Of a stretch of DNA of 9,308 nt, positions 1 through 5,640 are shown piece after piece; positions within the stretch are counted from its first letter, which is position 1, and each line of letters starts with the position of its first letter. The notes beneath the pieces are model-generated. The model saw only the letters and a list, made by a program, of their open reading frames with translations. It searched no databases and was not told where the DNA came from. The stretch is taken from contig JAGMCY010000109.1 in the NCBI GenBank assembly GCA_023128965.1, positions 1 to 9,308 on the forward strand, read 5' to 3'. The stretch is from Candidatus Aenigmatarchaeota archaeon. GTDB taxonomy: Archaea; Aenigmatarchaeota; Aenigmatarchaeia; QMZP01; QMZT01. The translations under genes and the position numbers were made by a program.

Positions 1-222
1 AAGGAAGAAGAGCAGCCCGCAGAGGAAGAAAAGGTAGAGGAAGAGCAGGCAACAGAGGAAAGCACGGAAGAAGAAACAAAGGACAGATTTGGAAGGACAG
101 TGTACAAGGTAAAATGTTCCGACTGTGGAAAGGTCGCGGAAGTTCCCTTCAAGCCTTCTGGAGACAGACCTGTTTATTGCAGGGACTGTTATCAAAAGCA
201 CAGAGAAAGAAGACGCTATTAA
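1..222 (+). CDS. C-terminal part of a CxxC-x17-CxxC zinc-ribbon protein (5' end outside window)
   Basis: The frame is open from the first base to TAA at 220-222 and gives 73 residues. The first ~28 are almost all Glu with some Lys, Gln and Thr, a disordered acidic linker. The rest is a compact zinc-ribbon: CSDC, exactly 17 residues, then CRDC, with the VPFKPSGDRPVYC core typical of the CxxC-x17-CxxC domain found in archaeal and Chloroflexi proteins. The four Cys should bind one zinc ion. The protein ends in a basic tail (QKHRERRRY), which could contact nucleic acid. The domain also occurs fused to RNA helicases and other proteins, so the missing N-terminal part decides the function. The domain call is firm; the role is unknown. 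Confidence 0.85.
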   Translation, partial: KEEEQPAEEEKVEEEQATEESTEEETKDRFGRTVYKVKCSDCGKVAEVPFKPSGDRPVYCRDCYQKHRERRRY

Positions 223-351
223 TTTATTTGATATTGCGGTTTTTGATTCTTTGTTCTGATTTGCTTAGTCTTAGACTCAGGAATTTGATAGAAATAAATT
301 TATTAAAACTTCTATTAATATCATTATTCAAAAAGATCGCAGAAAACGAAC
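223..351 (+). promoter_or_regulatory. AT-rich intergenic region with probable tRNA-Met promoter
   Basis: This 129-nt gap between the zinc-ribbon stop and the tRNA-Met 5' end is strongly AT-rich and has no convincing ORF. TATA-like stretches lie at 298-305 (TTTATTAA) and 313-321 (TATTAATAT). The second is about 30-38 nt from the mature tRNA start, the distance expected for a box A driving a short 5' leader removed by RNase P. It is likely also the promoter of the downstream FKBP gene, since no better box lies between tRNA and FKBP. The exact box is uncertain. Confidence 0.45.
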
Positions 352-388
352 GCCGATGTGGCTCAGGGGTTAGAGCGCTGCGCTCATA

Positions 389-505
389 ACTTTCGAAGGT
401 ATGAGCTTGGAGATCCTAATAAAAAACTTTGGATCAATGATATAATTTGGACACGTCTGCGAAAATTTCGGGAGACGCAGATAATATCTGCGTCATTGCT
501 GGGAC
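389..505 (+). other. tRNA-Met intron 1 (117 nt, canonical 37/38)
   Basis: The splice sites are fixed by a BHB motif. The central helix pairs exon 383-386 (CTCA) with intron 500-503 (TGGG) through C-G, U-G, C-G and A-U pairs. The 3-nt bulges are TA|A (387-389) and AC|A (504-506). The intron contains a 9-bp hairpin with a 3-nt loop at 474-494 and a weaker GATCC/GGATC stem (412-416/431-435). No box C/D pair and no reading frame of note were seen, so it looks neither like a guide RNA nor like a homing endonuclease gene. Confidence 0.88.
474..494 (+). repeat. 21-nt palindromic hairpin, copy 1 (in tRNA-Met intron 1)
   Basis: A perfect 9-bp stem with a 3-nt loop. The arms are GACGCAGAT and ATCTGCGTC, the loop AAT. 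Its outer six base pairs (GACGCA/TGCGTC) are identical to the copy at 2625-2645 and differ by one pair from the copy at 8080-8100. Confidence 0.8.
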
Positions 506-527
506 ACGCAGAGGTCGCGGGTTCAAA

Positions 528-596
528 CACAGCTTCTCCTGCTCCCAACAGAAGCTGTGGAGCAAGAGGGAGTTAACACTTCCGGCTGTTTGAAGT
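528..596 (+). other. tRNA-Met intron 2 (69 nt, T-loop position 59/60)
   Basis: The intron splits the T-loop between A527 (59) and T597 (60). The BHB central helix pairs T-loop bases 522-525 (TTCA) with 591-594 (TGAA), four Watson-Crick pairs. The bulges are AA|C (526-528) and GT|T (595-597). Inside, 528-537 and 550-559 form a perfect 10-bp hairpin with a 12-nt loop, and 568-573/578-583 form a second stem with a TAAC loop. Removing 528-596 restores a normal 7-nt T-loop. Confidence 0.87.
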
Positions 597-612
597 TCCC
601 GCCATCGGCATT

Positions 613-617
613 GGTGA
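613..617 (+). promoter_or_regulatory. Shine-Dalgarno site of FKBP gene, 3 nt after the tRNA 3' end
   Basis: GGTGA sits 4 nt before ATG 622. The same -9 to -5 placement is seen upstream of rpoN and the aminotransferase, which fixes the FKBP start. The site begins only 3 nt after the tRNA discriminator base at 610, so the FKBP leader after tRNA 3' processing would be about 11 nt. Confidence 0.8.
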
Positions 618-621
618 TTTA

Positions 622-1503
622 ATGGCCAGAAAGAAGAGGGTGAAAGGAGAGAGAAAATTCGAGTCCATAAAGGACAGGTTGGAACCGATAAAAAAGGAAA
701 AGATGACCAAGGTTGTCGCTCTAGACGAAAAGAAAAGGGTGGAGTTTATAAAGGAGAGCGAAAAACGTTTTCCCTTACTATACGCTCTTTTGATATTTTT
801 CGTGGTGGCGGTTATAGGAGGAGTCTTGATATTCATGACCCCTTCAAGTCCAGTCAATATCGGACCCGTGAAGGAAGGGGATATAGTCCAGATCGGATAT
901 ACAGGAAAGCTCCAGGACGGGACGGTATTCAATTCGGGTAATCACACGTTCGTAGTGGGAACAGGGGAAGTTATCAGCGGGATAGACCGGGCGGTTACAG
1001 GCATGATAATAGGGGAGGGCAAAACCGTCACCATCCCGCCAGAAGAGGCATACGGAGATTACGACCAAGAAAATGTTCGGGTACTTCCGCTTGTCCAAGA
1101 ACTAAACAGGACGGCAAACATAACAGAGGAAATGTTCAAGCTCACTTTTGACGAGGGGCCCATTGTTGACAGACTTTACAGTATCAGGGGCATGGACTGG
1201 TTGATAAGGGTTATTGACATACAAAACCAAACCGTTGTTTACAGGCAGGAAGCAGAGGAGGGGGAGGTTTTCGATCTCGTAGACCTTGTTGGGAATATAT
1301 ACGGGACGTATTCTGTCTCAGTCGAAAATGAAAAGATTGTGAGAGCCCTGAATCCAACCAAGGGAAGCACCGTAATGACAGCAGAAGGTCTGGGAAGGAT
1401 AACAGAAGTCAACGAAACGCACATGGTGATGGATTTCAACGATGAACTTGCCGGGAAGACCCTGACTTTCGAAATAAAATTGATAAATTTCTTATCCTAC
1501 TGA
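622..1503 (+). CDS. Membrane-anchored FKBP-type peptidyl-prolyl cis-trans isomerase with long flap insert
   Basis: This 293-residue protein has a basic, cytoplasmic N-terminus (1-50, rich in Lys/Arg), one membrane helix (about 51-73, LLYALLIFFVVAVIGGVLIF), then an FKBP domain outside the cell. The FKBP core starts at VKEGDIVQIGYTGKLQDGTVFNSG (83-106) and runs to PPEEAYGDYD (139-148). A ~120-residue insert-in-the-flap segment follows (150-269), and the core resumes at DFNDELAGKTLTFEIKLI (271-288). This is the SlyD-like, long archaeal FKBP arrangement; such enzymes isomerise X-Pro bonds and the insert acts as a chaperone. Five N-x-T sequons (N107, N162, N166, N202, N264) all lie on the predicted external side, consistent with archaeal N-glycosylation. 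The basic N-terminus favours N-in topology. Its stop is 2 nt from the convergent CDF stop. The family is certain; the substrates are unknown. Confidence 0.93.
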   Translation: MARKKRVKGERKFESIKDRLEPIKKEKMTKVVALDEKKRVEFIKESEKRFPLLYALLIFFVVAVIGGVLIFMTPSSPVNIGPVKEGDIVQIGYTGKLQDGTVFNSGNHTFVVGTGEVISGIDRAVTGMIIGEGKTVTIPPEEAYGDYDQENVRVLPLVQELNRTANITEEMFKLTFDEGPIVDRLYSIRGMDWLIRVIDIQNQTVVYRQEAEEGEVFDLVDLVGNIYGTYSVSVENEKIVRALNPTKGSTVMTAEGLGRITEVNETHMVMDFNDELAGKTLTFEIKLINFLSY

Positions 1504-1505
1504 GG

Positions 1506-2375
1506 TCATGCAGGCTCTGGGTGGACAATGACGGAGGAAATGGAATCTATTTTCTTTTTGAGTTCATCCTCGACCGTGGTTGCTATTTCATGCGCATCTG
1601 AAAGTTTCATTTTCTTGTCTATGTTCACGTGCATGGTGACGAAAGCGTGCGGTCCCACGTAGTGGACCTTTATGCTGTGAACATCCTTAACGCCCTTTAT
1701 CCCGGAGGTTATGCCCTTTATTTTTGAGAGCATTTCTTCGGAAGGGACCTCGCCCATAAGCGAACGAATGTTCCTTCTGCCCAGATCAAAACCAATCTTG
1801 ATTATCCACAGAGAAACCACTATTCCAGCGAGCGGGTCAAGCACGCTGAACCCTACCCGAGCGCCTACAACCCCCACAAGAACCGCTATGGAAGTGTAGA
1901 AATCCGACTTGTGGTGGTAGGCATCTGCAATGAGGGCAGGGGACCTCGTCTCCTTGCCTATCTTCATCACGAAAAAGGTCATCCAGTATTTGGCTACGAT
2001 TGAAAAAACGACCACTACTATCGCTATTGTTCCGGGTGTGTATACCTTCCCCGCCAGTATTTCCATTACGGACCCCCTTATGAACTCGAAGCCGATAATC
2101 CCCAGGGTTATCGCCACGATCAGTCCTGCTATTGGTTCGGCATCCCCGTGCCCGTACGGGTGGTCTTTGTCGGGGGGTTTCTTCCCGACCCTGAGCCCTA
2201 TCCAGACGACCACGCTGGTGAGCATATCGGAAAGGCTGTGTACCGAGTCAGCGATAACGGCGAGGGAATTCCCGAGAATACCTGCAGCTAGTTTCAGAAT
2301 GCTCAGAAAAAGGTTTCCAAAGATCCCGATAATCACGCCCACTTTTGCCTTCCTGTATCTCTCAGATAGATTCAT
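1506..2375 (-). CDS. Cation diffusion facilitator (CDF) family divalent metal exporter
   Basis: The 289-residue length is typical of the CDF family. About six membrane helices fill residues 12-200 and a soluble C-terminal domain (about 205-285) has the CDF dimerisation fold. The metal site in TM2 is ADSVHSLSD (H46 and D50, with D43 also present) and in TM5 ADAYHHKSD (H154, D158). The loop motif HPYGHGDAE (72-80) is the family signature. Such proteins export Zn, Mn, Fe or related ions in exchange for protons; the residues seen do not settle the metal. It starts 29 nt after rpoN on the same strand and may be read with it. No good Shine-Dalgarno site is seen before the ATG, so translation could depend on an upstream transcript or on a weak site. 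Confidence 0.93.
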   Translation of the reverse strand: MNLSERYRKAKVGVIIGIFGNLFLSILKLAAGILGNSLAVIADSVHSLSDMLTSVVVWIGLRVGKKPPDKDHPYGHGDAEPIAGLIVAITLGIIGFEFIRGSVMEILAGKVYTPGTIAIVVVVFSIVAKYWMTFFVMKIGKETRSPALIADAYHHKSDFYTSIAVLVGVVGARVGFSVLDPLAGIVVSLWIIKIGFDLGRRNIRSLMGEVPSEEMLSKIKGITSGIKGVKDVHSIKVHYVGPHAFVTMHVNIDKKMKLSDAHEIATTVEDELKKKIDSISSVIVHPEPA

Positions 2376-2404
2376 TGATTAATATTTCCCTAGAATAGAA
2401 TAAA

Positions 2405-2599
2405 TTATTTCTTGAACTGCCCGATCTTGTCAATCATGTCCACATGGGTGAGAAACAGCGATCGGCAGCAGTATCTTTCAATCCCCAGCGAGTCCAGAAC
2501 CTTCTTCGGGTCCGCTCTTCTTTCCACTTGCTTTCTATACTTCTCCCATAGATGGCCAACGGGTTTCCCGCAGGTCATGCAACGGATGGGTATGATCAT
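2405..2599 (-). CDS. rpoN: DNA-directed RNA polymerase subunit N (Rpb10/ABC10-beta homologue)
   Basis: The 64-residue protein opens MIIPIRCMTCGKPVG and contains ERYCCRSLFLTHVD. This gives the invariant zinc ligands C7, C10, C44 and C45 of archaeal RpoN and eukaryotic Rpb10. Length and both motifs match the family throughout, so the identification is secure. The subunit is part of the assembly platform with Rpo3, Rpo11 and Rpo12. A GGTGA site 4 nt before the ATG confirms the start. In many archaea rpoN sits behind rpl13 and rps9; here those genes are absent and it has its own TATA-like box and leader, with a 36-aa ORF upstream and a CDF gene downstream. Confidence 0.97.
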   Translation of the reverse strand: MIIPIRCMTCGKPVGHLWEKYRKQVERRADPKKVLDSLGIERYCCRSLFLTHVDMIDKIGQFKK

Positions 2600-2624
2600 A
2601 CGTTCACCAGACCTTTTTTCGTAT

Positions 2625-2645
2625 GACGCATACTGTGTATGCGTC
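2625..2645. repeat. 21-nt palindromic hairpin, copy 2 (rpoN leader)
   Basis: Arms GACGCATAC and GTATGCGTC form a perfect 9-bp stem with a 3-nt loop. Read on the minus strand it lies between the likely rpoN transcription start and its ribosome-binding site, ending about 17 nt before GGTGA. On the plus strand it is followed by GCTCG, as is the copy at 8080-8100. It could be a leader regulatory hairpin or a small mobile palindrome. Confidence 0.8.
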
Positions 2646-2654
2646 GCTCGTTAT

Positions 2655-2681
2655 GTTAATTGAAACAAAAGGTTTTATAAA
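2655..2681 (-). promoter_or_regulatory. Probable rpoN promoter (TATA box and initiator region)
   Basis: On the minus strand TTTATAAAA occupies 2681-2673. A start about 25 nt further on would fall near 2650 and give a ~50-nt leader containing the 2625-2645 hairpin and the GGTGA site. The segment just after the box (2676-2655) is repeated upstream of the 3052 gene. Confidence 0.6.
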
Positions 2682-2682
2682 C

Positions 2683-2793
2683 TTAAACCGGGTTTTTCCT
2701 TAAAAGTTTCATTACCTTTTCCTTTGTCTTCTCAGAGATCTTAATCATCTCTTTGAGCCCTTCCATCTCCCTGTCTATGCTCAGCAGTCCCAT
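2683..2793 (-). CDS. Small ORF, 36 aa, helical charged protein of unknown function
   Basis: Translation gives MGLLSIDREMEG, then LKEMIKISEKTKEKVMKLLRKNPV and TAA. The product is highly charged (many Lys and Glu) with regularly spaced Leu/Ile/Met/Val, which fits an amphipathic helix or short coiled coil. The start has GGTG at -9 to -6, the position found for five other genes here, and a T/A-rich promoter-like stretch lies upstream (minus strand of 2826-2844). It ends just before the rpoN promoter, 83 nt from the rpoN start. I do not recognise the family. The ribosome site and lack of overlap with any other gene support a real gene; its small size keeps confidence moderate. Confidence 0.6.
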   Translation of the reverse strand: MGLLSIDREMEGLKEMIKISEKTKEKVMKLLRKNPV

Positions 2794-2825
2794 TTTCGCA
2801 CCTTTAAGTATGAAAAATTAGTATT

Positions 2826-2844
2826 GCTTACTTAAAAAGTTTTT
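2826..2844 (-). promoter_or_regulatory. Possible promoter of the 36-aa ORF
   Basis: The minus strand reads AAAAAACTTTTTAAGTAAG here, about 35-50 nt before the ATG at 2793. TTTTTAAG could act as box A. The stretch resembles the 3026-3047 promoter region (AAAAAACTTTT followed by AAGTAA), with 5 nt fewer in between. Box assignment is tentative. Confidence 0.35.
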
Positions 2845-2854
2845 TATTTCGAAA

Positions 2855-2867
2855 GCTCGGAGCGAGC
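2855..2867. repeat. Short inverted repeat GCTCG-GAG-CGAGC
   Basis: A 5-bp stem with a 3-nt loop in the 146-nt intergenic space between the small ORF and tRNA-Pro. It might be an operator or chance. GCTCG also follows hairpin copies 2 and 3. Confidence 0.3.
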
Positions 2868-2902
2868 CTTAACGGTTCCGGGAGCATGCCGCATCTCATA
2901 AA

Positions 2903-2910
2903 TTTATAAT
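2903..2910 (+). promoter_or_regulatory. TATA box of tRNA-Pro
   Basis: TTTATAAT lies 30-37 nt before the first base of tRNA-Pro. This spacing predicts transcription starting a few bases upstream of the mature 5' end. Confidence 0.55.
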
Positions 2911-2939
2911 ATAAACCTGCATAATATTAAAAATCCAAA

Positions 2940-3012
2940 GGGGCTATGGTGTAGCTTGGTAGCATTCAGGCATGGGGTGCCTGCGACCGGGGTTCAAATC
3001 CTCGTGGCCCCA
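2940..3012 (+). tRNA. tRNA-Pro(GGG), no intron
   Basis: A 73-nt cloverleaf. The acceptor GGGGCTA (2940-2946) pairs with TGGCCCC (3005-3011) with one U-G pair; the discriminator is A3012. The anticodon stem CAGGC (2967-2971) pairs with GCCTG (2979-2983), with anticodon GGG at 2974-2976. The T-stem CGGGG (2988-2992) pairs with CCTCG (3000-3004). The T-loop TTCAAAT is uninterrupted, unlike those of the two other tRNAs in the window. CCA is not encoded. No duplicate of the tRNA 3' end was found downstream, so there is no sign of an integrated element ending here. Confidence 0.95.
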
Positions 3013-3026
3013 TTGAATCACGCTTA

Positions 3027-3048
3027 AAAAACTTTTGTTTCAAGTAAC
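3027..3048 (+). repeat. 22-nt inverted repeat arm, partner of 2655-2676
   Basis: Read on the plus strand, this segment matches the minus strand of 2676-2655 at 20 of 22 positions (AAAAACTTTTGTTTCAAG... against AAAACCTTTTGTTTCAAT...). Both arms lie in promoter regions, one for rpoN and one for the 3052 gene. They point outward around a 350-nt stretch holding the small ORF and tRNA-Pro. Confidence 0.65.
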
Positions 3049-3051
3049 CAT

Positions 3052-3408
3052 ATGGTAACAACAGAATACAAGGTTCAGCAACTGATAGGGTCTAATCCTC
3101 ACAATCGTATGCATTGGGGAAATCTTTATTCTGGATTTTCTGCATTAGAAGCGAAAGATATAGCTGGAAAGAAAGTAACAGAATATGAAACGAAAAGAAT
3201 AAAGCAAGGAATTCCAAGGAAAGCAATTAGAGTTTTAGAAATTTTTACTGAAAATGGAAGGTTTTTAGGGGAAATAGAATATCACGTGAACCCACCAGCA
3301 CATTCAGGGAACAAAATTCCAAAAAGAAGAGGTCCTGAGATTTGTGTCAGAGAAGTGAGAGGTGTTGAAATAAACGATTCTGAACTTTTGAAATACCCCA
3401 CGTTATAA
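3052..3408 (+). CDS. Hypothetical protein, 118 aa, AT-rich orphan
   Basis: I do not recognise this family. The product is soluble and basic, with no signal peptide, membrane helix or Cys cluster. It opens with VQQLIGSNPHNRMHWGNLYSG and has a central stretch TKRIKQGIPRKAIRVLEIFTENGRFLGEIEYHVNPP that looks like alternating beta strands, then a basic NKIPKRRGPE segment. Its GC content is about 36%, by hand count, against about 48% in sampled neighbours, and it uses many AAA, AGA and ATA codons. This suggests recent acquisition. No Shine-Dalgarno site is seen; a CTTAAAAAA box at 3023-3031 lies 21-29 nt before the ATG, so a leaderless transcript is plausible. It sits right after tRNA-Pro and converges on the aminotransferase gene with a 5-nt gap. 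Confidence 0.7.
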   Translation: MVTTEYKVQQLIGSNPHNRMHWGNLYSGFSALEAKDIAGKKVTEYETKRIKQGIPRKAIRVLEIFTENGRFLGEIEYHVNPPAHSGNKIPKRRGPEICVREVRGVEINDSELLKYPTL

Positions 3409-3413
3409 AATCT

Positions 3414-4640
3414 TCATTTACTTTCTCTCCACTTCTTCACGATCTCGGGGTTTTCAATGGCTTCTTTAAATTTCAGAAGGCCTTCCCTTATGTCTTTCAC
3501 GTTGATCCCGGAATAGGCGATCCTTATGTATTCCCTGTCTTCACCGTCGATCTTGGTTCCGAAGTGGTTTCTCGTGCAGAACGAAACGCCTGTGGTTTCT
3601 ATTATGAACTTTCTGAACTCCTCGACATCATCGAACCCGAGGTTTTTCATCGCGTCGGTGACGTCGGGGAATAAATAAAAGGTAGAATTTGGTTTTATGA
3701 CCTTAATGCCTCTTATGCTTTCGAGTATCTCGCAGGCCGCGTCTCTTCTCTCGCGGAGGGTTTCTAGTATTTCCTTTGATTCTTTGTGACAGTACTTTAG
3801 CGCTTCCACGGCGCCCCACTGTATGAAATGATTTGAGCAGGACTCATCGTTCACGTTGAGCCTGTTTATTTCCTTTATCATCCATTCAGGCCCTATAGCC
3901 GCTCCCAACCTCCAGCCTGTCATGGCGAATTTCTTGGAGAACGTGTAGAGGATAAGCGTTCGTTCGAACATTTGGGGAAAAGATGCTATACTTTTTTGTT
4001 TGCCGGAATAGCATATGTCGAAGTAGGCTTCATCGTTCAGGACAACTAGGTTGTGTTTAACGCAGAGTTCCGCTATATTTTTCATCTCTTCTTCACCGGC
4101 CCCAGCCCCTATAGGATTGTGGTAATTATTGAAAACCAAAAGCTTTGTTTTTGGGGTTATGGATTTTTCGATGGATTCCACATCAATCTCAAACCCGTTT
4201 TCACCGACCTTAAAACCGTAAGGCTTCGCGACCCCGCCGTGGAATTCTATCTGTGATTCGTATATAGGATAACCTGGGTTCGGATAAAGAACCTCATCTC
4301 CAGGATTCATGAAAGCTAGTATGAACTTCGCTATTACAGGTTTCCCTCCAGGCTGGATGGAAACGTTCTCCTTCGTGAGCTTCAAATCCCTCAATTTTCC
4401 TTCTTCTTTTGCTACGGCTTCCCTGAGCTCGGGTATTCCCGCGCTTGGGCAGTATCCCGTCTTCCCATCATCCATTGCCTTCTTCGTGGCCTCAATTATT
4501 CTTTTCGGGGTCTTTATGTTCATGTCCCCAAGATGAAACGGGTATATCTTCTTTCCCTTACATTCGAGTTCGCGGGCCTCGGCAGAAACGGCAAAGGCGG
4601 TTTCCGTTCCAAGATTTTTCATCCTTTCTGCTGTTCTCAA
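3414..4640 (-). CDS. PLP-dependent class I/II aminotransferase
   Basis: The 408-residue protein has fold-type I hallmarks in order: TGYCPSAGIPELREA (61-75), PGGKPVIAKF (97-106), NPGYPIY (121-127), NNYHNPIG (171-178), NDEAYFD (202-208; D203 and Y206 contact PLP), SKKFAMTGWRLG (235-246; K236 forms the Schiff base) and RIAYSG (373-378; R373 binds the substrate carboxylate). It transfers an amino group between an amino acid and a 2-oxo acid; motifs alone do not give the substrate. The usual Pro before NP is replaced by YH. The start is TTG at 4640: GGTGA lies 4 nt upstream, whereas the internal ATG six codons later has no such site. The GGTGA contains the TGA stop of the upstream transketolase gene, so translation is probably coupled. 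Last gene of the operon. Confidence 0.92.
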   Translation of the reverse strand: MRTAERMKNLGTETAFAVSAEARELECKGKKIYPFHLGDMNIKTPKRIIEATKKAMDDGKTGYCPSAGIPELREAVAKEEGKLRDLKLTKENVSIQPGGKPVIAKFILAFMNPGDEVLYPNPGYPIYESQIEFHGGVAKPYGFKVGENGFEIDVESIEKSITPKTKLLVFNNYHNPIGAGAGEEEMKNIAELCVKHNLVVLNDEAYFDICYSGKQKSIASFPQMFERTLILYTFSKKFAMTGWRLGAAIGPEWMIKEINRLNVNDESCSNHFIQWGAVEALKYCHKESKEILETLRERRDAACEILESIRGIKVIKPNSTFYLFPDVTDAMKNLGFDDVEEFRKFIIETTGVSFCTRNHFGTKIDGEDREYIRIAYSGINVKDIREGLLKFKEAIENPEIVKKWRESK

Positions 4641-4644
4641 GAAA

Positions 4645-4649
4645 TCACC
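4645..4649 (-). promoter_or_regulatory. Shine-Dalgarno site overlapping a stop codon; fixes the TTG start
   Basis: On the minus strand GGTGA occupies 4649-4645, 4 nt before TTG 4640. Its last three bases are the stop codon of the transketolase C-terminal subunit, so a ribosome ending on that gene lands on this site. Confidence 0.75.
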
Positions 4650-5640
4650 TTTTCTTTCGCCTCATCACGTCTTCCACTGCCTTTATTATGTCAGTGCTTT
4701 TGAGGTTGAATTCCACCATGAGTTCTTCAGGTTCTCCGGATTCCCCGAAACGGTCGAGAATTCCTACGCGCTTGATCGGGACGGGGTAGTTTTCCACGAC
4801 AACCTCCGCTACCGCAGAACCGAAGCCACCTGCTACCTGGTGTTCTTCAGCGGTCACTATCCCTCCTGTCTCCTCTGCGGCCTTTATTATCGCCTTTTCA
4901 TCAATCGGTTTAACCGTGTGCATGTTCACAACCCTCACGTCTATTCCCCTTTTCTCGAGCTCCTTCGCAGCCATCAGGGCTTCGTAGACCATTGGGCCGC
5001 AGGCGAATACCGAAACGTCTTTCCCAAATCTGTAAACTTCAGCTTTCCCCATCCTGAACGGGGTTTTTTCCGTGGTGATTGCAGGGACTTTCTCCCTCCC
5101 GAACCTGAGCATGACAGGTCCGTATATTTTCGAAGATTCCGTGGTTGCTTTCTTTGTTTCGAGATAGTCCGTGGGGATGATGACTTTCATGTTCGGCAAA
5201 ATTCTTGAAAGCGCGATTTCCTCGAGCGACTGGTGCGTCGCTCCGTCCGGTCCGACCGAAATCCCTCCGTGAGCCCCGCCAATCTTGACGTTGAAGTCAC
5301 CGTAGGCAACGGTCGTTCTCATCTGATCCCAGGCTCGACCAGTGCAGAAAACGCCGTACGTGCTTACGTAAGGTATCTTCCCCACGGCGGCGAGCCCCGC
5401 CGCTATTCCCATCATGTCCTGCTCCGCTATCCCAACCTCAACGAACCTTTCCGGGTATTTATCAGCGAACCATGAAGCGCGGGTGGAATCGGACAGGTCT
5501 GCGCACAGGACAACCACATTTTCATTCTTTTCCCCCAACTCGACCAAACTATCCCCGTAACCGTTCCTGGTTGGGATCCTTTCAACCTTGCCGTAAAGAT
5601 TCTTCACCAAATGCATTTCCGGGTTGAGTCCTGATTTCAT
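4645..5640 (-). CDS. Transketolase, C-terminal subunit (pyrimidine-binding and C-terminal domains)
   Basis: The chosen start (ATG 5640) gives 331 residues, the usual size of the separate C-terminal half. A longer frame reaches back to 5706 but only reads the upstream gene out of frame. The start overlaps the upstream stop as ATGA, with GGAGG nearby. Motifs: LCADLSDSTRASWF (45-58), EVGIAEQDMMGIAAGLA (68-84, with E73 as the cofactor-activating Glu), GGISVGPDGATHQSLEEIALSR (125-146) and the C-terminal domain from about 190 with NMHTVKPID (239-247). Together with the N-terminal subunit it forms a ThDP enzyme moving two-carbon ketol units between sugar phosphates, which yields pentose and erythrose phosphates without an oxidative branch. 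A 1-deoxyxylulose synthase-type enzyme is disfavoured because the split form and sequence fit archaeal transketolase. Confidence 0.93.
   Translation of the reverse strand: MKSGLNPEMHLVKNLYGKVERIPTRNGYGDSLVELGEKNENVVVLCADLSDSTRASWFADKYPERFVEVGIAEQDMMGIAAGLAAVGKIPYVSTYGVFCTGRAWDQMRTTVAYGDFNVKIGGAHGGISVGPDGATHQSLEEIALSRILPNMKVIIPTDYLETKKATTESSKIYGPVMLRFGREKVPAITTEKTPFRMGKAEVYRFGKDVSVFACGPMVYEALMAAKELEKRGIDVRVVNMHTVKPIDEKAIIKAAEETGGIVTAEEHQVAGGFGSAVAEVVVENYPVPIKRVGILDRFGESGEPEELMVEFNLKSTDIIKAVEDVMRRKKR

Larger units (their letters stand above)
352..610 (+). tRNA. tRNA-Met(CAU), elongator type, with two introns
   Basis: Three exons (352-388, 506-527, 597-610) join into a 73-nt cloverleaf. The acceptor GCCGATG (352-358) pairs with CATCGGC (603-609), with discriminator A610 and no encoded CCA. 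The D-arm GCTC/GAGC is 361-364/373-376. The anticodon stem CTGCG (378-382) pairs with CGCAG (507-511), with anticodon CAT at 385-387. The T-stem GCGGG (517-521) pairs with CCCGC (598-602). The anticodon stem lacks the three consecutive G-C pairs of initiator tRNA, and the GCC start with A73 fits elongator Met; tRNA-Ile2(CAU) is less likely. Intron 1 interrupts 37/38 and intron 2 interrupts the T-loop at 59/60. Standard scans that allow only a 37/38 intron would miss or misfold this gene. FKBP begins 11 nt downstream. Confidence 0.93.

Noticed and set aside
389..505. Box C/D or H/ACA guide RNA inside tRNA-Met intron 1
   Set aside because: An AATGATA stretch near 437-443 is only a poor C box, no CTGA D box at suitable distance was found, and the hairpins do not form an H/ACA unit.
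358..576. Open frame across the tRNA-Met locus
   Set aside because: It runs through tRNA exons and introns whose base pairing is fully explained by the interrupted tRNA, and it has no ribosome site or recognisable product.
2940..3410. Integrated element with tRNA-Pro as attachment site
   Set aside because: No copy of the tRNA 3' end was found downstream and no integrase gene is present, so only foreign composition of the 3052 gene remains.
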